NCBI GenBank assembly: GCA_002104905.1
Contig: MCFE01000697.1
Location: forward strand, 1-44,368
DNA from: Basidiobolus meristosporus CBS 931.73
Lineage: Eukaryota; Basidiobolomycota; Basidiobolomycetes; Basidiobolales; Basidiobolaceae
DNA length: 44,368 bases
Reading direction: 5' to 3'
Shown: positions 11,516-27,197 of the stretch, one piece after another
Numbering within the stretch: the stretch's first letter is position 1
Layout of the letters: each line of letters begins with the position of its first letter
Translations under genes and position numbers: made by a program
The notes under the pieces: model-generated
What the model was told of the DNA's origin: nothing
Databases searched by the model: none
What the model saw: only the letters and a program-made list of their open reading frames with translations

Positions 11516-12697
11516 CTAGGGACTCAATTCAGCTGATCTAGCTTGATATTCCTTTTCGAGATGCTCGCGAATCTTGGCGTGCTTCTTGGGGCGGTGGGCA
11601 CGGATCAACAGTCGGTAGATTCTGCGAACTGGCTTCAGCTGGTACGTGTCCTGCATTAGCTTGAAAAGCTCCATGGCTTCGATCAGGTAGCCTTTCATGC
11701 AGCTGCTCTTGATGAGATAGTAGAAGGTCTGCGAGTCCGGGGTGATTTCGTATGGAGATTTCTGCATGTCGTGGAAGAGACTCTTGGCATAGTTCCAATC
11801 GCAGGAGGAGCTGCCTAGTAAGAAGTTGAAGGTGTTCACATCCGGAGCCACTCCGTTCTTGCTCATGCTTTGGAAAGTTTTGATGGCATCTTTGAAACGG
11901 TTGACCCGTCCGTACGCTCTGATCATAGTGTTGTAGATATTGAGATTCGGTGGGACGAACAGTGATTCGGGCTCCTTGTGGCTCGCTAGCATGGCGTTGA
12001 AGATACGCTCAGCACCCTCGATCTCGTTCACCCGTCCGTAAAGCTCGATCAGGCAGGCATAAGTAAAGTCGGTCGGCTTCACTCCAATCTCACACATCTC
12101 CTCGAAGATTCGGATCGCTCTGGCTCCCTTACGGGCGTGCACTTGGCACTTCAGGTAAAGGTTGTATGAATAGATGTTGGGTCGGATTTTCTGGGCTTTG
12201 AGACGGCGCCAAACCTTCTCGCAGGTGTTGATGTCACCCAAGCCGCCGAAGAACTGAAGCAAGGTGTTGTAATCACGGATATCCAGTTGATGGCCGAGTT
12301 GTTGTTGCTTTTCGAGTACATGCAAGATGCGCTCTTTGCACTGGTCGACATACTCGGAGGTGAAATGCTTTTTAAGTTTGAAAGTTCCGAGTACAAAGCT
12401 GTGGTCCTCGGGCGACAACAAATTCAACTTGTTAACATCCTCTAGCATGCGATACAACGTCCAAGTGCTGTTAGGATCCCGGTCCCAAATTGCTTTGTTG
12501 ATGGTGAGCACTTCCCTCGGAGCTGTGGCTGGAAGTTCCAGGTTTCTATTTCCGTTGTCTTCCTCGAGCAGCAGCTCCTGAAGACTGGTATTTGTTGAAA
12601 GGAATCTGGGGGTTTGTTTGTAAATGCATCGGACGAAATTGGGATTTCTCCCACGTGAAGCCAGGAGGGCACTCGTATTTCTCCACAACATGGACAT
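11516..12697 (-). CDS. Mitochondrial pentatricopeptide-repeat (PPR) protein
   Basis: RNA-binding helical-repeat protein expected in mitochondria. The ATG at 12697 (or 12691) is chosen because it starts an Arg/Ser-rich presequence without acidic residues (MSMLWRNTSALLASRGRN); an in-frame ATG at 12775 adds 26 residues that look like 5' leader. About 393 aa, single exon. At least six PPR-like 35-residue units are visible in the second half, with hallmarks such as YNTLLQFFG, YSYNLYLKC, FTYACLIELYG, YNTMIRAYG and FNFLLG. Likely a factor for mitochondrial RNA processing, stability or translation; the target cannot be read. The final segment is basic (RAHRPKKHAKIREHLEKEYQ). Confidence 0.85.
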   Translation of the reverse strand: MSMLWRNTSALLASRGRNPNFVRCIYKQTPRFLSTNTSLQELLLEEDNGNRNLELPATAPREVLTINKAIWDRDPNSTWTLYRMLEDVNKLNLLSPEDHSFVLGTFKLKKHFTSEYVDQCKERILHVLEKQQQLGHQLDIRDYNTLLQFFGGLGDINTCEKVWRRLKAQKIRPNIYSYNLYLKCQVHARKGARAIRIFEEMCEIGVKPTDFTYACLIELYGRVNEIEGAERIFNAMLASHKEPESLFVPPNLNIYNTMIRAYGRVNRFKDAIKTFQSMSKNGVAPDVNTFNFLLGSSSCDWNYAKSLFHDMQKSPYEITPDSQTFYYLIKSSCMKGYLIEAMELFKLMQDTYQLKPVRRIYRLLIRAHRPKKHAKIREHLEKEYQARSAELSP

Positions 12698-13361
12698 GTG
12701 GCTGAATGCTGAATGGAGAATCCTGAACGAACCCACGCTCCACTGGAACCAACACGTTTTCTCCCTCACGACCAAAAATTTTCATTTGGGTGATTTGGGT
12801 TTTTTTAATCACCAGTAATCGAGGGATTTGATCAAATATCCATTTCGTGTGTAACTCTTCCAGCCAGCTGAGGAATATTTCTGCATCCGAACATTTCATC
12901 CCCCAACCCATAACCTGTCAAGGATTCGGGTTCTGAAGAAAAGCGAATCCCCTGCCCTCATGGTTCCGTACAAATGTCTATAAGCGCACAGAGTCGCAAA
13001 GTTTACTCCAGCTGTCCTGTACAGCTGCAGAATTATCATTTTGCGCTAGTGTAGCTTTAGAGTATTAGGCTCCTTTGGAGTCAAGTGTAGGTCTTAAACT
13101 AGTTCCGTTCCTACTACGGTCCAAGTAATGTACTTCACACTGAAATCTAAATATCAAGAAAAATCATCATCCAAAACCCTATTAATTGATACGTAAATAT
13201 GTGCAAATTAATCATCAGTGTAATCTGGTCAATTCTAAATTCGATCGACATTTGTTGTTTAATCTCATTTATGGTGGAGGTATTAATCTATACATGCTCT
13301 ATATCGACGTTTGCTGTCGTGGAGCATATATACTCCTTAGTTCTATTCATAACTGGTAGCC
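12698..13361. other. Divergent intergenic region between PPR and ATG18
   Basis: Shared upstream region of the PPR gene (-) and ATG18 (+). AT-rich near 13130-13340; no further feature supported. Confidence 0.4.
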
Positions 13362-14996
13362 ATGAACCTAGGAAACATATCCAACAACGAATTACTTTTC
13401 GCAAGCATCAACCAAGATTTCAGGTCATCGGCTCCTTACCAGCTCTATCTGATTCGTGCCTGACTGACTTTCCTGATAAATAGTTGCGTTTCTGTCGGAA
13501 CTAGAAATGGTTATAAGATATACAACAGCGACCCTTTTGGAAAGTGCTACTCCAAGTGTAGGTTTCATAACACTTTCACCGATTTCCTGGCACCTTCTAT
13601 TAAGCTTCATTAATTAGCCGAAGGAGGTGTAAGTGTAGCGGAGATGCTATTCTGTACTTCTCTCGTCGCTGTAGTTGGAGCTGGTGATGAGTCTGGATTC
13701 TCTTCAAGACGTCTGCAAATCGCCAATACCAAGGTTTGAATATACATCCCGAGTAACTTTGGTGGCTTCTACTAAGGCTTATCTCCTTTTGTCAATAGCG
13801 CGAAACCATCATCTGTGAATTGACCTTTCCAGCCACCATATTGACAGTGAAGATGAATCGTCGTAGGCTCGTAGTTGTCTTGGAAGTGCAAATCTATGTA
13901 TACGACATCAGTAACATGAAGTTGCTTCATATCATTGAGACTAGCCCAAACCCTCACGGTACCTAACCCCATTCTATCCCGAGCTTGATAATGGGCTGAC
14001 TGCTAATCAACGGTTTAATTATGCCTTAGCTGTATGCGCACTGTCCCCCTCAAATGATAACTGCTACTTAGTGTACCCTTCGCCCTCCCCCTCCCCCTCA
14101 CCATCCTCCCCATTCTCATCACCAGCGGTGACAGCAGGGAATGGCTCAGCCTCTGGAGATATTCTATGCTTTGATGCTATTTCACTTCAGAACGTAAACT
14201 ACGCTCAAGCACACAAAACCCCGCTATCGTGTATCTCTATCAGCTCGGATGGTAACATGGTTGCTACTGCAAGCGACAAGGTTGGAGGGATGGAATGCTC
14301 TTTCAACGAAACTTCGCTAACCCTTTACTCAGGGAACGGTGATCCGAGTATTCTCTCTGCCCAGCTTCCAAAGACTCTATCAATTTAGACGTGGGACCTA
14401 TCCAGCACGCATTTACTCTATATCCTTCAACGTGGTCAGCACCCTGTTGAGCGTTTCGAGTGATACGGAGACAGTACATATTTTCCGACTATCGAAGAGC
14501 CAAGAGAACGGGGGGAGAGATGGCCTCGCTGGGGAAGAACAAAGCCAAAGGCTATCGAAACGGCCTTCTGCGGGACCTGGAGTGTCGTAAGTTGTTTATA
14601 CCGTCACCAAAGCAGTTTCCAGAGGTATTCACACCCCCTATTATGCACAAGTGGAATGGTTCGCAAAACCTCGTTCCACCAGAAGCTAGCCGGGAACGTT
14701 GGTGCTCTCCTTCCGGGTTCGTTGACGGAGATGTGGGAGCCAGTGCGAGACTTTGCCTATCTTAAACTGCCTAGCGCAGGGGTTCGAAGTCTTGTTGCCA
14801 TTAGCAGGTTCGTCACCAATTCGATCCAGCCAGGAAAATTCGATTAATCAAGCTCCCGCATTTTAGCTCCACTCCAAAAGTAATGGTGGTCACCTCGGAT
14901 GGCTATTTGTATCAATATAGCATTGATTTGGAAAGTGGCGGAGAGTGCATATTGACTAAACAGTACAGCCTGCTTGACGGGTCTTCCGCAGAGTAG
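13362..14996 (+). CDS. ATG18: Atg18-family PROPPIN, WD-repeat phosphoinositide-binding protein
   Basis: Binds PI3P and PI(3,5)P2 and acts in autophagy and vacuole membrane recycling. Eight exons: 13362-13423, 13484-13557, 13618-13733, 13799-13958, 14030-14280, 14333-14586, 14652-14807, 14867-14996 (400 aa). The start gives [21 protein letters not shown], followed by [51 protein letters not shown], the phosphoinositide-binding [33 protein letters not shown] and the last blade [19 protein letters not shown] Ser-Pro run ([11 protein letters not shown]) lies in a loop at about residue 150. Intron 6 needs an AAG acceptor (65 nt) to keep phase; a CAG acceptor would leave only 29 nt. Confidence 0.9.
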
Positions 14997-15571
14997 CCTC
15001 CTATCCTTCCAATCACCACCCCATCAGTGTCAATTCCAAGAGTCAATATAATATCCGCACATTAACTGAATCCAAATGTTGGGCAATCTAAAAGCACCTT
15101 CCATCCACCACTCAAAACGGAAAATCTAACCTGTATAGTTCGATTTTGGGGAGGGGAATGGGTAGAGTTTATCCAGGATTTCACTCACCCGCCCGCATTC
15201 CTTTCGACTGTCAGTTTTTCTGTTTCGAATAGATTATTTGCAACAAATCAGCGTGTACTGAACCCGAAGGCCTGGCCCAAAGGAACTATTTTGATTCAGC
15301 AGTGATCCCTCCTCACTCGCTTGCCCGTTTCCACGAACGCTTAATTAGACAATCACCTTCTATTTGCGTATATAAAGACGAATCGGATGGCTTACCACCA
15401 CTGAAAACTAATCTGGGAAGCAGTTTGTTTGGATTGGGAGAAGTGGTCTTTCTAGATTGGGATGGCTCAGCAGGCAGCAGGATTTTCAGATAAGAGTATC
15501 TCGAGCTTTACTGCGCTTATATATACGTGATTCCTTGAAACCCATCCCTCTTACTGTGTCAGAAACTCACC
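14997..15571. promoter_or_regulatory. Intergenic region with TATA-like sequence for the next gene
   Basis: No convincing gene; an open frame at 15302-15493 lacks recognisable features. TATATATA near 15518-15525 lies about 50 nt upstream of the ATG at 15572. Confidence 0.4.
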
Positions 15572-16102
15572 ATGTGCTTAATCAACTTCCCTCCCTATGA
15601 AACATCAACACTCCCTTCCGACTTCATCCAATCGAATCCCCAAAGCGGGGTGTCGGTCTCCCTGAGGGAGATCATCGACCGGTTCGCAAACAAACCAGAT
15701 ATCATGGATCTACTGTTAAAAGCCAAGATCGAAGAGGATAGGCGGCTAACGGAGCAGTATCGCTGCCAAGTGGAGTTAGCCCACGAGGAGATGAAACAGC
15801 GTGAGCTGGAGAATCTGGACCAACAGCGGGAGTCCGACAGCCCCCCGGTGCCCGAGGGGGACAGCTTCGTTGACAACCTCTTGTCCAATCTGGAGTTGGA
15901 CCTGGATTTTTTGGAACGGGCGGAGCCCAACCTTCTGGACAACGCTCCGGTCAGTCAACTTAAACGCAAAGCAGCCGTGGACCTGTGCAACACATTTCTC
16001 TCTCTCTCCGGAGAAGAGCCGGCCCCGCGCAAGGTCCGGGTTCAGCATGCAACCAAGAAGAAATCGCCCCAACAGAAGTTCATGCAAAGGATAAAGCTAT
16101 GA
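15572..16102 (+). CDS. Conserved-looking fungal protein of unknown function
   Basis: Single-exon 176-aa protein that I cannot name. The segment SLREIIDRFANKPDIMDLLLKAKIEEDRRLTEQYRCQVELAHEEMK (about residues 31-76) forms a charged helix or coiled coil and resembles, from memory, a motif in uncharacterised proteins of early-diverging fungi. An acidic middle (LLSNLELDLDFLERAEPNLLD) precedes a basic tail (KVRVQHATKKKSPQQKF) that may be a nuclear signal. Acidic plus basic layout could suit a nuclear regulator, but that is speculation. It converges with the tubulin cofactor gene, whose stop is 102 bp away. Confidence 0.6.
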   Translation: MCLINFPPYETSTLPSDFIQSNPQSGVSVSLREIIDRFANKPDIMDLLLKAKIEEDRRLTEQYRCQVELAHEEMKQRELENLDQQRESDSPPVPEGDSFVDNLLSNLELDLDFLERAEPNLLDNAPVSQLKRKAAVDLCNTFLSLSGEEPAPRKVRVQHATKKKSPQQKFMQRIKL

Positions 16103-16138
16103 GGGGGGGGGGTCATCCAACGACTGTCAATATGTAAA

Positions 16139-16193
16139 TATACAAATCAACCATAATAAATAGTTCAAGTAGGTTTTATACAAATCAACCATA
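16139..16193. repeat. Direct repeat in the convergent 3' region
   Basis: ATACAAATCAACCATA occurs twice (about 16139-16154 and 16178-16193), 39 bp apart, between the two convergent gene ends. Confidence 0.6.
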
Positions 16194-16203
16194 TTCAATG
16201 GGT

Positions 16204-20940
<4,737 letters not shown>

Positions 20941-21197
20941 TATGGTTTCCTGGTGTCAAGTCAGCAACGATCAATACATCAGCTATTTGCATTTCTAAAC
21001 ATGCTTGTTGATTTCGTATCGTGTCAGGATCCTGATCTAATCACATTGAATTTAACTAGGTTTCTAACACTTGAAATCAGAAAAAATCCAAAATAACCGC
21101 TTTATTCAAGCGAACTCCGATCTGTCGTATTTAAATACCAATTTTCAGCAGGTTGCGCTTCTTATTTCACTCGTGTAGTTTGGCGAAATTCACGTCA
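20941..21197. promoter_or_regulatory. Bidirectional promoter region TBCD / BBP
   Basis: 257 bp between the two divergent start codons; no TATA box near either start at a typical distance. It must hold both promoters. Confidence 0.45.
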
Positions 21198-23518
21198 ATG
21201 GGCTGGAAACCAACAGGCACTAACGTGGTTCCTCTAGGAAAGAGAAGTAGAGCCTCGCAATTTTTCGACGATGACGAAGTAGATCAGCTTGCTCCAGCTC
21301 CACCTGCCCCTCCACGTTCTCCACCACCACCACCACCACCCCCTCCACCTACCTCTGATGAACCCGATCGACAACGTCGCAACGATCAACCAGGTAAAAT
21401 GTGTTGCAGTAACTCTTCCTACCAAGTATAGCTACTTCAAGGGTTTGGCCTCTTGATGAACTCTTTCTATCTATATCTTCCTTTCGAGAGCTTTGGCTTT
21501 ACTTTCACTGGGGGAAATTCTTTTTTCAAAGGGGAAGCGCTAGAATATGCGAGAAATCAAGTTGACAACTTAATTTTGCACTATGCTATGGTCAAGCCAT
21601 ACGCAGCACTACCTTACTCGTAAAAAGTTCGCTTTCCTCGAAAAGATTTAGCTGCTAACCTGATCCAAAACGATCTTTTCACAGCACCCGCAATTTCACC
21701 TCACCTTCTTTTTTACGGAACTAATTAGAGTTGGATCCACCCCTCCCCCTTTTTACACCCTGGTTGTTTCTCCCTTTTTCGGCTCAACTAACCTTTGTTT
21801 AGAAGAGAGAGAAGGGCGCAGGAGAAAGAGACGCAGCCGCTGGGGAGATGAAACTAACAAAGTCAGCATTCCTGGTATGCCATCCATCCTTCCTTCCAAC
21901 ATGACCAAGGAACAGTCGGAGTTGTATGTCAGTAAGTAGCAACCATGAGAGAGCACTTCTATACGCCAACCTTTCCCTTACTTACTCGATGACCTTCAGT
22001 ATATATGCGCTTGGAGGAAATCAACCGCAAGCTACGTATCGGTGACTACATTCCACCAGAATCAGAGAGGTATTTACATCATGAATGTTTATTCAAGAAT
22101 CCTAGCTTATCTGAGCCTCTAGATCACCCTCTCCGGAGCCAGTGTACAATTCTGAGGGAAAGCGTGTCAACACCAGAGAGTTTCGCTACAGAAAAAAGTA
22201 TGAGGACGAAAGGACCAGGATCATCGAGAACGCTATCAAGGCCTACCCTACATTCAGACCACCTGCTGATTACAAGAGACCAACCAAGATCCAGGAAAAG
22301 GTTTACATTCCTGCCAAGGAGTTCCCGGAGATCAACTTTATTGGTCTGCTCATTGGCCCTAGAGGAAATACGTTGAAGAAGATGGAAACCGAATCCAACG
22401 CCAAGATCAGTATCCGTGGCAAAGGGAGTGTCAAGGAAGGAAAGTCCCGGCAGGATGGTGCTATGGCACCTGGCCAGGATGAGGATCTGCATTGCCTGAT
22501 CACCGCCGATGACGAAGAGAAGGTCAAAAAGGCTATCAAGATGATCAACAAGATTATTGAAACGGTAAGTATCCTCCGTTCAGCATGAGCTAACTTCCGT
22601 GTATTAAACTGTGTTGCAGTCCTCCTCCGTCCCCGAAGGTCAAAACGAGCTCAAACGCCAACAGCTCAGAGAACTGGCTGCTCTCAATGGTACTCTCCGT
22701 GATGACGAGAACCAAACATGCACCAATTGCGGTGCTGTTGGACATCGTAAATACGAGTGCCCAGACACGCAGAATTTCACGGTCAACCTGGTCTGTCGTA
22801 TCTGTAATGGTGTTGGCCATACAGCAAGAGATTGTATTCAACGAAACAATCCTGAAGCGTTGGAGCAGGCTAGACAGAGAGATCAACAGTTGGATCATGA
22901 GTATCTCAGCTTAATGGCGGAACTTGGTGAAGATGTACCCGAAGGCTCTGCCGCTCCGAAACCATATGGTGACGCTATTCCTGCTGCACCTGTGATGGCG
23001 GTAAGCTTGTCCTGACATCAATCTTCAAAGCAACTGCTGATCAATCATCTCCTTAGGGTCAGTATGGATCTACCGACACAGCTTGGGGTAAGGCGGACCC
23101 TGGTGTACCTGCTGCACCGGGCGCTGCTGCCGGGTGGGCACAGCCTGCTGGTAAGCATTCGCAAACGTCATCTTGTTAATGGAATAGGATATTTAGTCTC
23201 GCTCAAACTCAACACAGGTGATGCCGCCTGGAATTATAGCTACGCTCAAGGCTATCCCTCATACCCGGGCATGTATGGCAACTATGCTGCTGATCCAAAC
23301 GCCGCTTATGCTTCATATGAAGGCTACGCTGCCTATTCACAAGCCCCAGCATACCCACCGCCCCCACCTCCAGGGGCAAGTACGGTAAGTATCTGAACGT
23401 AGATGAAAAACAATTACCATTAGAAGCAATCCAACCCAAATACCCACTCTATATTTAGGACTCTCCCCAGCCTCCTCCGGAAGTCTCTCCACCACCACCT
23501 CCTCCACCATCCTCTTGA
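21198..23518 (+). CDS. MSL5: Branch-point-binding protein (BBP/SF1)
   Basis: Recognises the intron branch point in the early spliceosome. Eight exons: 21198-21393, 21803-21931, 22000-22069, 22123-22564, 22620-23000, 23057-23150, 23218-23384, 23459-23518 (512 aa). In order: polyproline near residues 35-50, the U2AF-ligand motif RKRRSRWGDE, the helix hairpin domain (PGMPSILPSNMTKEQSELYV...IGDYIPPESERSPSPEP), the KH-QUA2 region with LIGPRGNTLKKME, and two CCHC zinc knuckles (CTNCGAVGHRKYEC and CRICNGVGHTARDC). The C-terminus is rich in Tyr, Ala and Pro, ending with polyproline. Start at 21198 (MGWKPTGTNVVPLGKR) matches the family. Intron 1 is 409 nt, far longer than all others in the window. Confidence 0.94.
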
Positions 23519-24533
23519 ACAGCTACCAAATAGGACGTATTGCGGTTTATAGTATATTAGTGACTCTACTTATTCAATGGTGTCGTGAAAACCCCAGTTG
23601 CACTTCCAGAGATATCATCCGATCCCAGCTAACTGGATCGTGGATAGTTCTATTTTCTAGCAAATAAAGATGTGTTTCGTATAGATCGATTTCATACAAC
23701 CTGACCATGCGCATTGATTTGGCAATTTTTCAACATGGGACCTGCTGCCTTCTCGAGTGCAGGTCGAGCCGTTCCTGTCAAGCCGCACACCACCCCTCCA
23801 CGACCCATCTGGGCGAGCTCGCAAGGGTTCACATGTTCTCCCCAGAAGATAGGGTTACATCATCACCAAGAAAAGTAGTCCTGACTCTCGCCGAAGATCG
23901 TGATAAACCATCATGTGAACAAATCCGATTTGGCCCATCCATTTTAGACCTTATCCAAGATAACTAGGGACTGATGACAAGCTCCAAGACAACTAGAGAC
24001 TGATGACAAACGTGGACTTCGACAGAGGTTCTAGATGATGCACACCCCCCGATGATGCCACGGATGGCGGTTTATACGTAGACGACGGAGCCTCCTCTCT
24101 ACCGCGGTATACGGTGAGTTTGCGTGAGTCAACATGTGTAACGAAGCTGTAGCGCGACCTTTGATCCGCAATTACAGGAGCGTTATCTTGCGATCAAGCC
24201 TCACCACAGCCCAATAGATTTAATCCCGCAACAGACTATTCAGGTACGCTGTTGAGCGATTTACCGAAGCTGGCCAGCAAGTTAGATCTGAGCTGTAGAG
24301 CCGATGAATTCGGAAAGTTCCCATATGGAGATAAGAGATAAAATGAGTCAACACCACTCAGGCGATCGGCTACTTGCCCGCTCGATTATCGCTAATCTAA
24401 TTCATTCTCCGCGCACTCCGTCGCCGCTCTATAAAAATCCCCAAATCGTGCGGGAGCTCACCACTACTCTCCCTATTGTTCAGGGTTTCAAATCAACCAA
24501 GTCTCTGCTGGTCCTTCCTTACACCACCTCGTC
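23519..24533. promoter_or_regulatory. Intergenic region with HOM3 promoter: two Gcn4-type sites and a TATA box
   Basis: TGAGTCA occurs at 24125-24131 and 24344-24350, and TATAAAA at 24430-24436, all upstream of the aspartokinase ATG at 24534. TGAGTCA is the consensus of Gcn4/Cpc1-type bZIP activators of amino-acid genes. A 26-nt imperfect direct repeat lies at 23955-23980 and 23984-24009. No gene supported. Confidence 0.6.
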
Positions 24534-26048
24534 ATGCAAATCACCCAAAAATCCAACCCCTCTAACAAGCCTTGGCTGGTACTGAAATTCGGCGGTACGA
24601 GCGTCGGCAAGTTTCTCAACCAAATCACCGAAGTCATCGTGAAGGGCGCATTGGAAACCCACCGCGTGGTCGTCGTGTGCTCGGCTAGAAGCAACGACGT
24701 GAAATCCAAAGGTACCACCAGCAGACTTATCCATGCCTCCGAGGAGGTCCTACACACTGGCTCCAAAAGCCATCTTAGCATCGTGCAGGATATTTTGGAG
24801 GATCATATCGAAGCAGTCAATGCGGTCATCCTCAACCCCGACATCCGTCAGCAAGTCATTCAGGAATTGACTGCTGAGTGTCGTAAGCTTCAGGCCTTCT
24901 TGACCGCGGCCGAGGTGATCAACGAAGTCTCACCAAGATCCAAGGATATCATCATCGGATGTGGAGAGAAGCTGGCGTGCATCTTTGTTGCTGCCGCCCT
25001 GAAAGATAAGTATGTTGATGCCCAGTATGTCTCCTTGGAGAGAATCGTGGACAAACATTTCGAGGCTGGGAAGCTCGATCAATCCTTCTACGATTACCTG
25101 GCTGAACGGTTTGCTGCCTCTGTCGAGGATTGCGAAAACAGGGTCCCGGTGGTCACCGGCTACTTCGGATCAGTTCCTGGAGGTATTTTGCATAGTATCG
25201 GGAGAGGATACACCGATCTTACTGCCGCCTTGTGCGCAGTCGGACTTCAGGCTGAAGAGTTGCAAGTCTGGAAGGAAGTCGACGGTATCTTCACCGCTGA
25301 TCCTCGCAAGGTTCCTACCGCCCGTCTTCTGAATATTATTACTCCAGAGGAAGCAGCTGAATTGACCTACTATGGCTCCGAGGTGATCCATCCATTCACC
25401 ATGGAGCAGGTGATCCGTGCTCAGATTCCAATCCGCATCAAGAATGTACAAAACCCAGCGGGAAACGGTACCATCATCTTCCCCGACAGCATGTCCAGCA
25501 AAGGCGGAAGCCCCCCACCTGCACCCAAGTTCTTATTGGAGAACGGATACCAGTTAGATCTGTCCAGAAGACACCCCACCGCGGTCACTATCAAGGACAA
25601 CGTGGTTGTCCTCAACATCCATTCCAATCGGAAGTCCGTTTCCCATGGTTTCCTAGCCAATATTTTCTCCACGCTAGATAGATTTGGGATTATTGTTGAC
25701 CTGATTTCTACCAGTGAAGTCCATGTTTCGATGGCCTTAAGCGCAACCCTGCTGGACCATAATCTGGAAGGGGCGCTGGCTGAGCTCGGAAAGCTTGGCA
25801 GGGTCGATGTTTTAAGGCAGATGGCTATCCTGAGTCTGGTTGGAAAGCAGATGCGAAATATGGTCGGTATTTCCGGCTTGCTATTCGCGACCTTAGCCGA
25901 GGCCCACGTCAACATCGAGATGATTTCCCAAGGATCATCCGAGATCAACATCTCCTGCGTCATAGAGGAGCGGAAATCCAAAGAGGCGCTTGTCGCCATC
26001 CACAACACATTAATAGAAAAGACCAACCACGCGCTACTCGCTGAGTAG
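24534..26048 (+). CDS. HOM3: Aspartokinase
   Basis: Phosphorylates L-aspartate, the first step toward threonine, methionine and homoserine. 504 aa, single exon, normal length for fungal monofunctional aspartokinase. The catalytic domain shows KFGGTSVGK near residue 18, VCSARSNDVKSKGTT, the substrate-loop motif SIGRGYTDLTA and WKEVDGIFTADPR with YYGSEVIHPFTMEQ. Two ACT-type segments follow (VLNIHSNRKSVSHGFLANIF and the second around NMVGISGLLFATLAEAHVNIEMISQ), consistent with threonine feedback. Two Gcn4-type sites upstream suggest general amino-acid control. Confidence 0.95.
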   Translation: MQITQKSNPSNKPWLVLKFGGTSVGKFLNQITEVIVKGALETHRVVVVCSARSNDVKSKGTTSRLIHASEEVLHTGSKSHLSIVQDILEDHIEAVNAVILNPDIRQQVIQELTAECRKLQAFLTAAEVINEVSPRSKDIIIGCGEKLACIFVAAALKDKYVDAQYVSLERIVDKHFEAGKLDQSFYDYLAERFAASVEDCENRVPVVTGYFGSVPGGILHSIGRGYTDLTAALCAVGLQAEELQVWKEVDGIFTADPRKVPTARLLNIITPEEAAELTYYGSEVIHPFTMEQVIRAQIPIRIKNVQNPAGNGTIIFPDSMSSKGGSPPPAPKFLLENGYQLDLSRRHPTAVTIKDNVVVLNIHSNRKSVSHGFLANIFSTLDRFGIIVDLISTSEVHVSMALSATLLDHNLEGALAELGKLGRVDVLRQMAILSLVGKQMRNMVGISGLLFATLAEAHVNIEMISQGSSEINISCVIEERKSKEALVAIHNTLIEKTNHALLAE

Positions 26049-26426
26049 GCCAATCGTGTATATTCCCTTCACTCTGTCACCAATGTTCGCATTTGTGTAT
26101 GCAGCACCGTTTTGTCCTATAGTCACCACCGCGGAATTCGTGTGAATTTCAATAAAACCCTAAAGCGTATGTAACAGTCGTGATTAGAGTCACAGCCATA
26201 TTTACCGGCCATTCACGTGACGGGCAGCCATCAATCAATTGTGCCTGTCATGAAGTTGTTGCCTGAAAAATTGCTTAAGCTAAACATCTCTTTACGCACT
26301 TCTCATGGAAATCACCTAACCTGTAGGAAAATTCCTTACCCCGGACCTCATCCAAAAAAAAGGACGTCAGCTAATAAATACACAAAAGGGTTGTGCGGAT
26401 TCTCTCTCTGTCATATATAGGTCAAA
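26049..26426. other. Intergenic region between HOM3 and RPS25 copy 2
   Basis: HOM3 3' region and RPS25 copy 2 leader, with a pyrimidine-rich stretch just before the start. It shares no visible similarity with the region upstream of RPS25 copy 1. Confidence 0.4.
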
Positions 26427-26810
26427 ATGGTACGTTTACTTTATCATGTCGATCGATGGATGAATGGATTTACTTAGTTGGATGTATAGGCCAAGAAAGA
26501 CGCTCCCGCTAAGCCTAGTTCCGGTGGAAAGAAGACCAAGAAGAAGTGGTCCAAGGGAAAGGTCAAGGATAAGGCCAACAACTTGGTCGTCTTCGACCAG
26601 GCCACTTTGGACAAATTGATGAAGGAAGCCCCCACCTACAAGCTCATCACCACCTCTGTGTTGGTTGACCGTCTTCGTATCAACGGTTCCCTTGCCCGTG
26701 TTGCCCTCAGAGAGTTGGAAACCCAAGGTTTGATCCAAAAGGTCTCCACCCACGGCTCACAATTGATCTACACTCGCTCTATCAGCGCCGGTGGCGAGGA
26801 AGCCAACTAA
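26427..26810 (+). CDS. RPS25: 40S ribosomal protein eS25 (copy 2)
   Basis: Same 107-aa protein as the copy at 9532. Exon 1 is the ATG (26427-26429); a 60-nt intron unrelated to that of copy 1 follows, and exon 2 is 26490-26810. The coding DNA of exon 2 differs from copy 1 at only five third-codon positions, three of them in the last 20 codons, and all silent. Confidence 0.95.
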
Positions 26811-26821
26811 ACTGAATAAAA

Positions 26822-26988
26822 CAGTACTTTAAACCGATGTTGCCCTATTCGCGTTATGTAGTGTTATGAAAGCAGTACTTTAAACCGATGTTGCCCTATT
26901 CGCGTTATGTAGTGTTATGAAAGCAGTACTTTAAACCAAGGCTGTCCTATTCGCCCTACTGTCACGGGCCATGCAGTGTTATGAAAGC
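26822..26988. repeat. 51-bp tandem repeat, three units
   Basis: Two near-perfect 51-bp units (26822-26872, 26873-26923) start CAGTACTTTAAACC and end GTGTTATGAAAG; a third, degenerate and about 14 bp longer, runs 26924-26988. It starts about 12 bp after the RPS25 copy 2 stop and so would lie in its 3' UTR. Confidence 0.85.
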
Positions 26989-27197
26989 CCATTGTTATTG
27001 TTGATGTTTTGAATGAACGCTATTGATGCGAATCTAAAATTCTGAATCTATTGGCACAGACGATGTATCCCAGATATTGATTCATTGAGAATTTCTGGTA
27101 ATACACGATCGGGTATACTGCTTGATTTATGGTGGGCCATCATTAAAACCGTGGGTTGTCAAAACCAAACCTCTTTACATACTTAGTATTGATACAC
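26989..27197. other. Upstream region of CYK3
   Basis: AT-rich spacer with no recognised element. Confidence 0.35.

Noticed and set aside
13199-13483. Plus-strand open frame before ATG18
   Set aside because: It overlaps exon 1 of ATG18 in another frame and has no recognisable motif.
23707-23967. 86-codon open frame in the HOM3 upstream region
   Set aside because: No domain, no codon signal, no splice-consistent extension.
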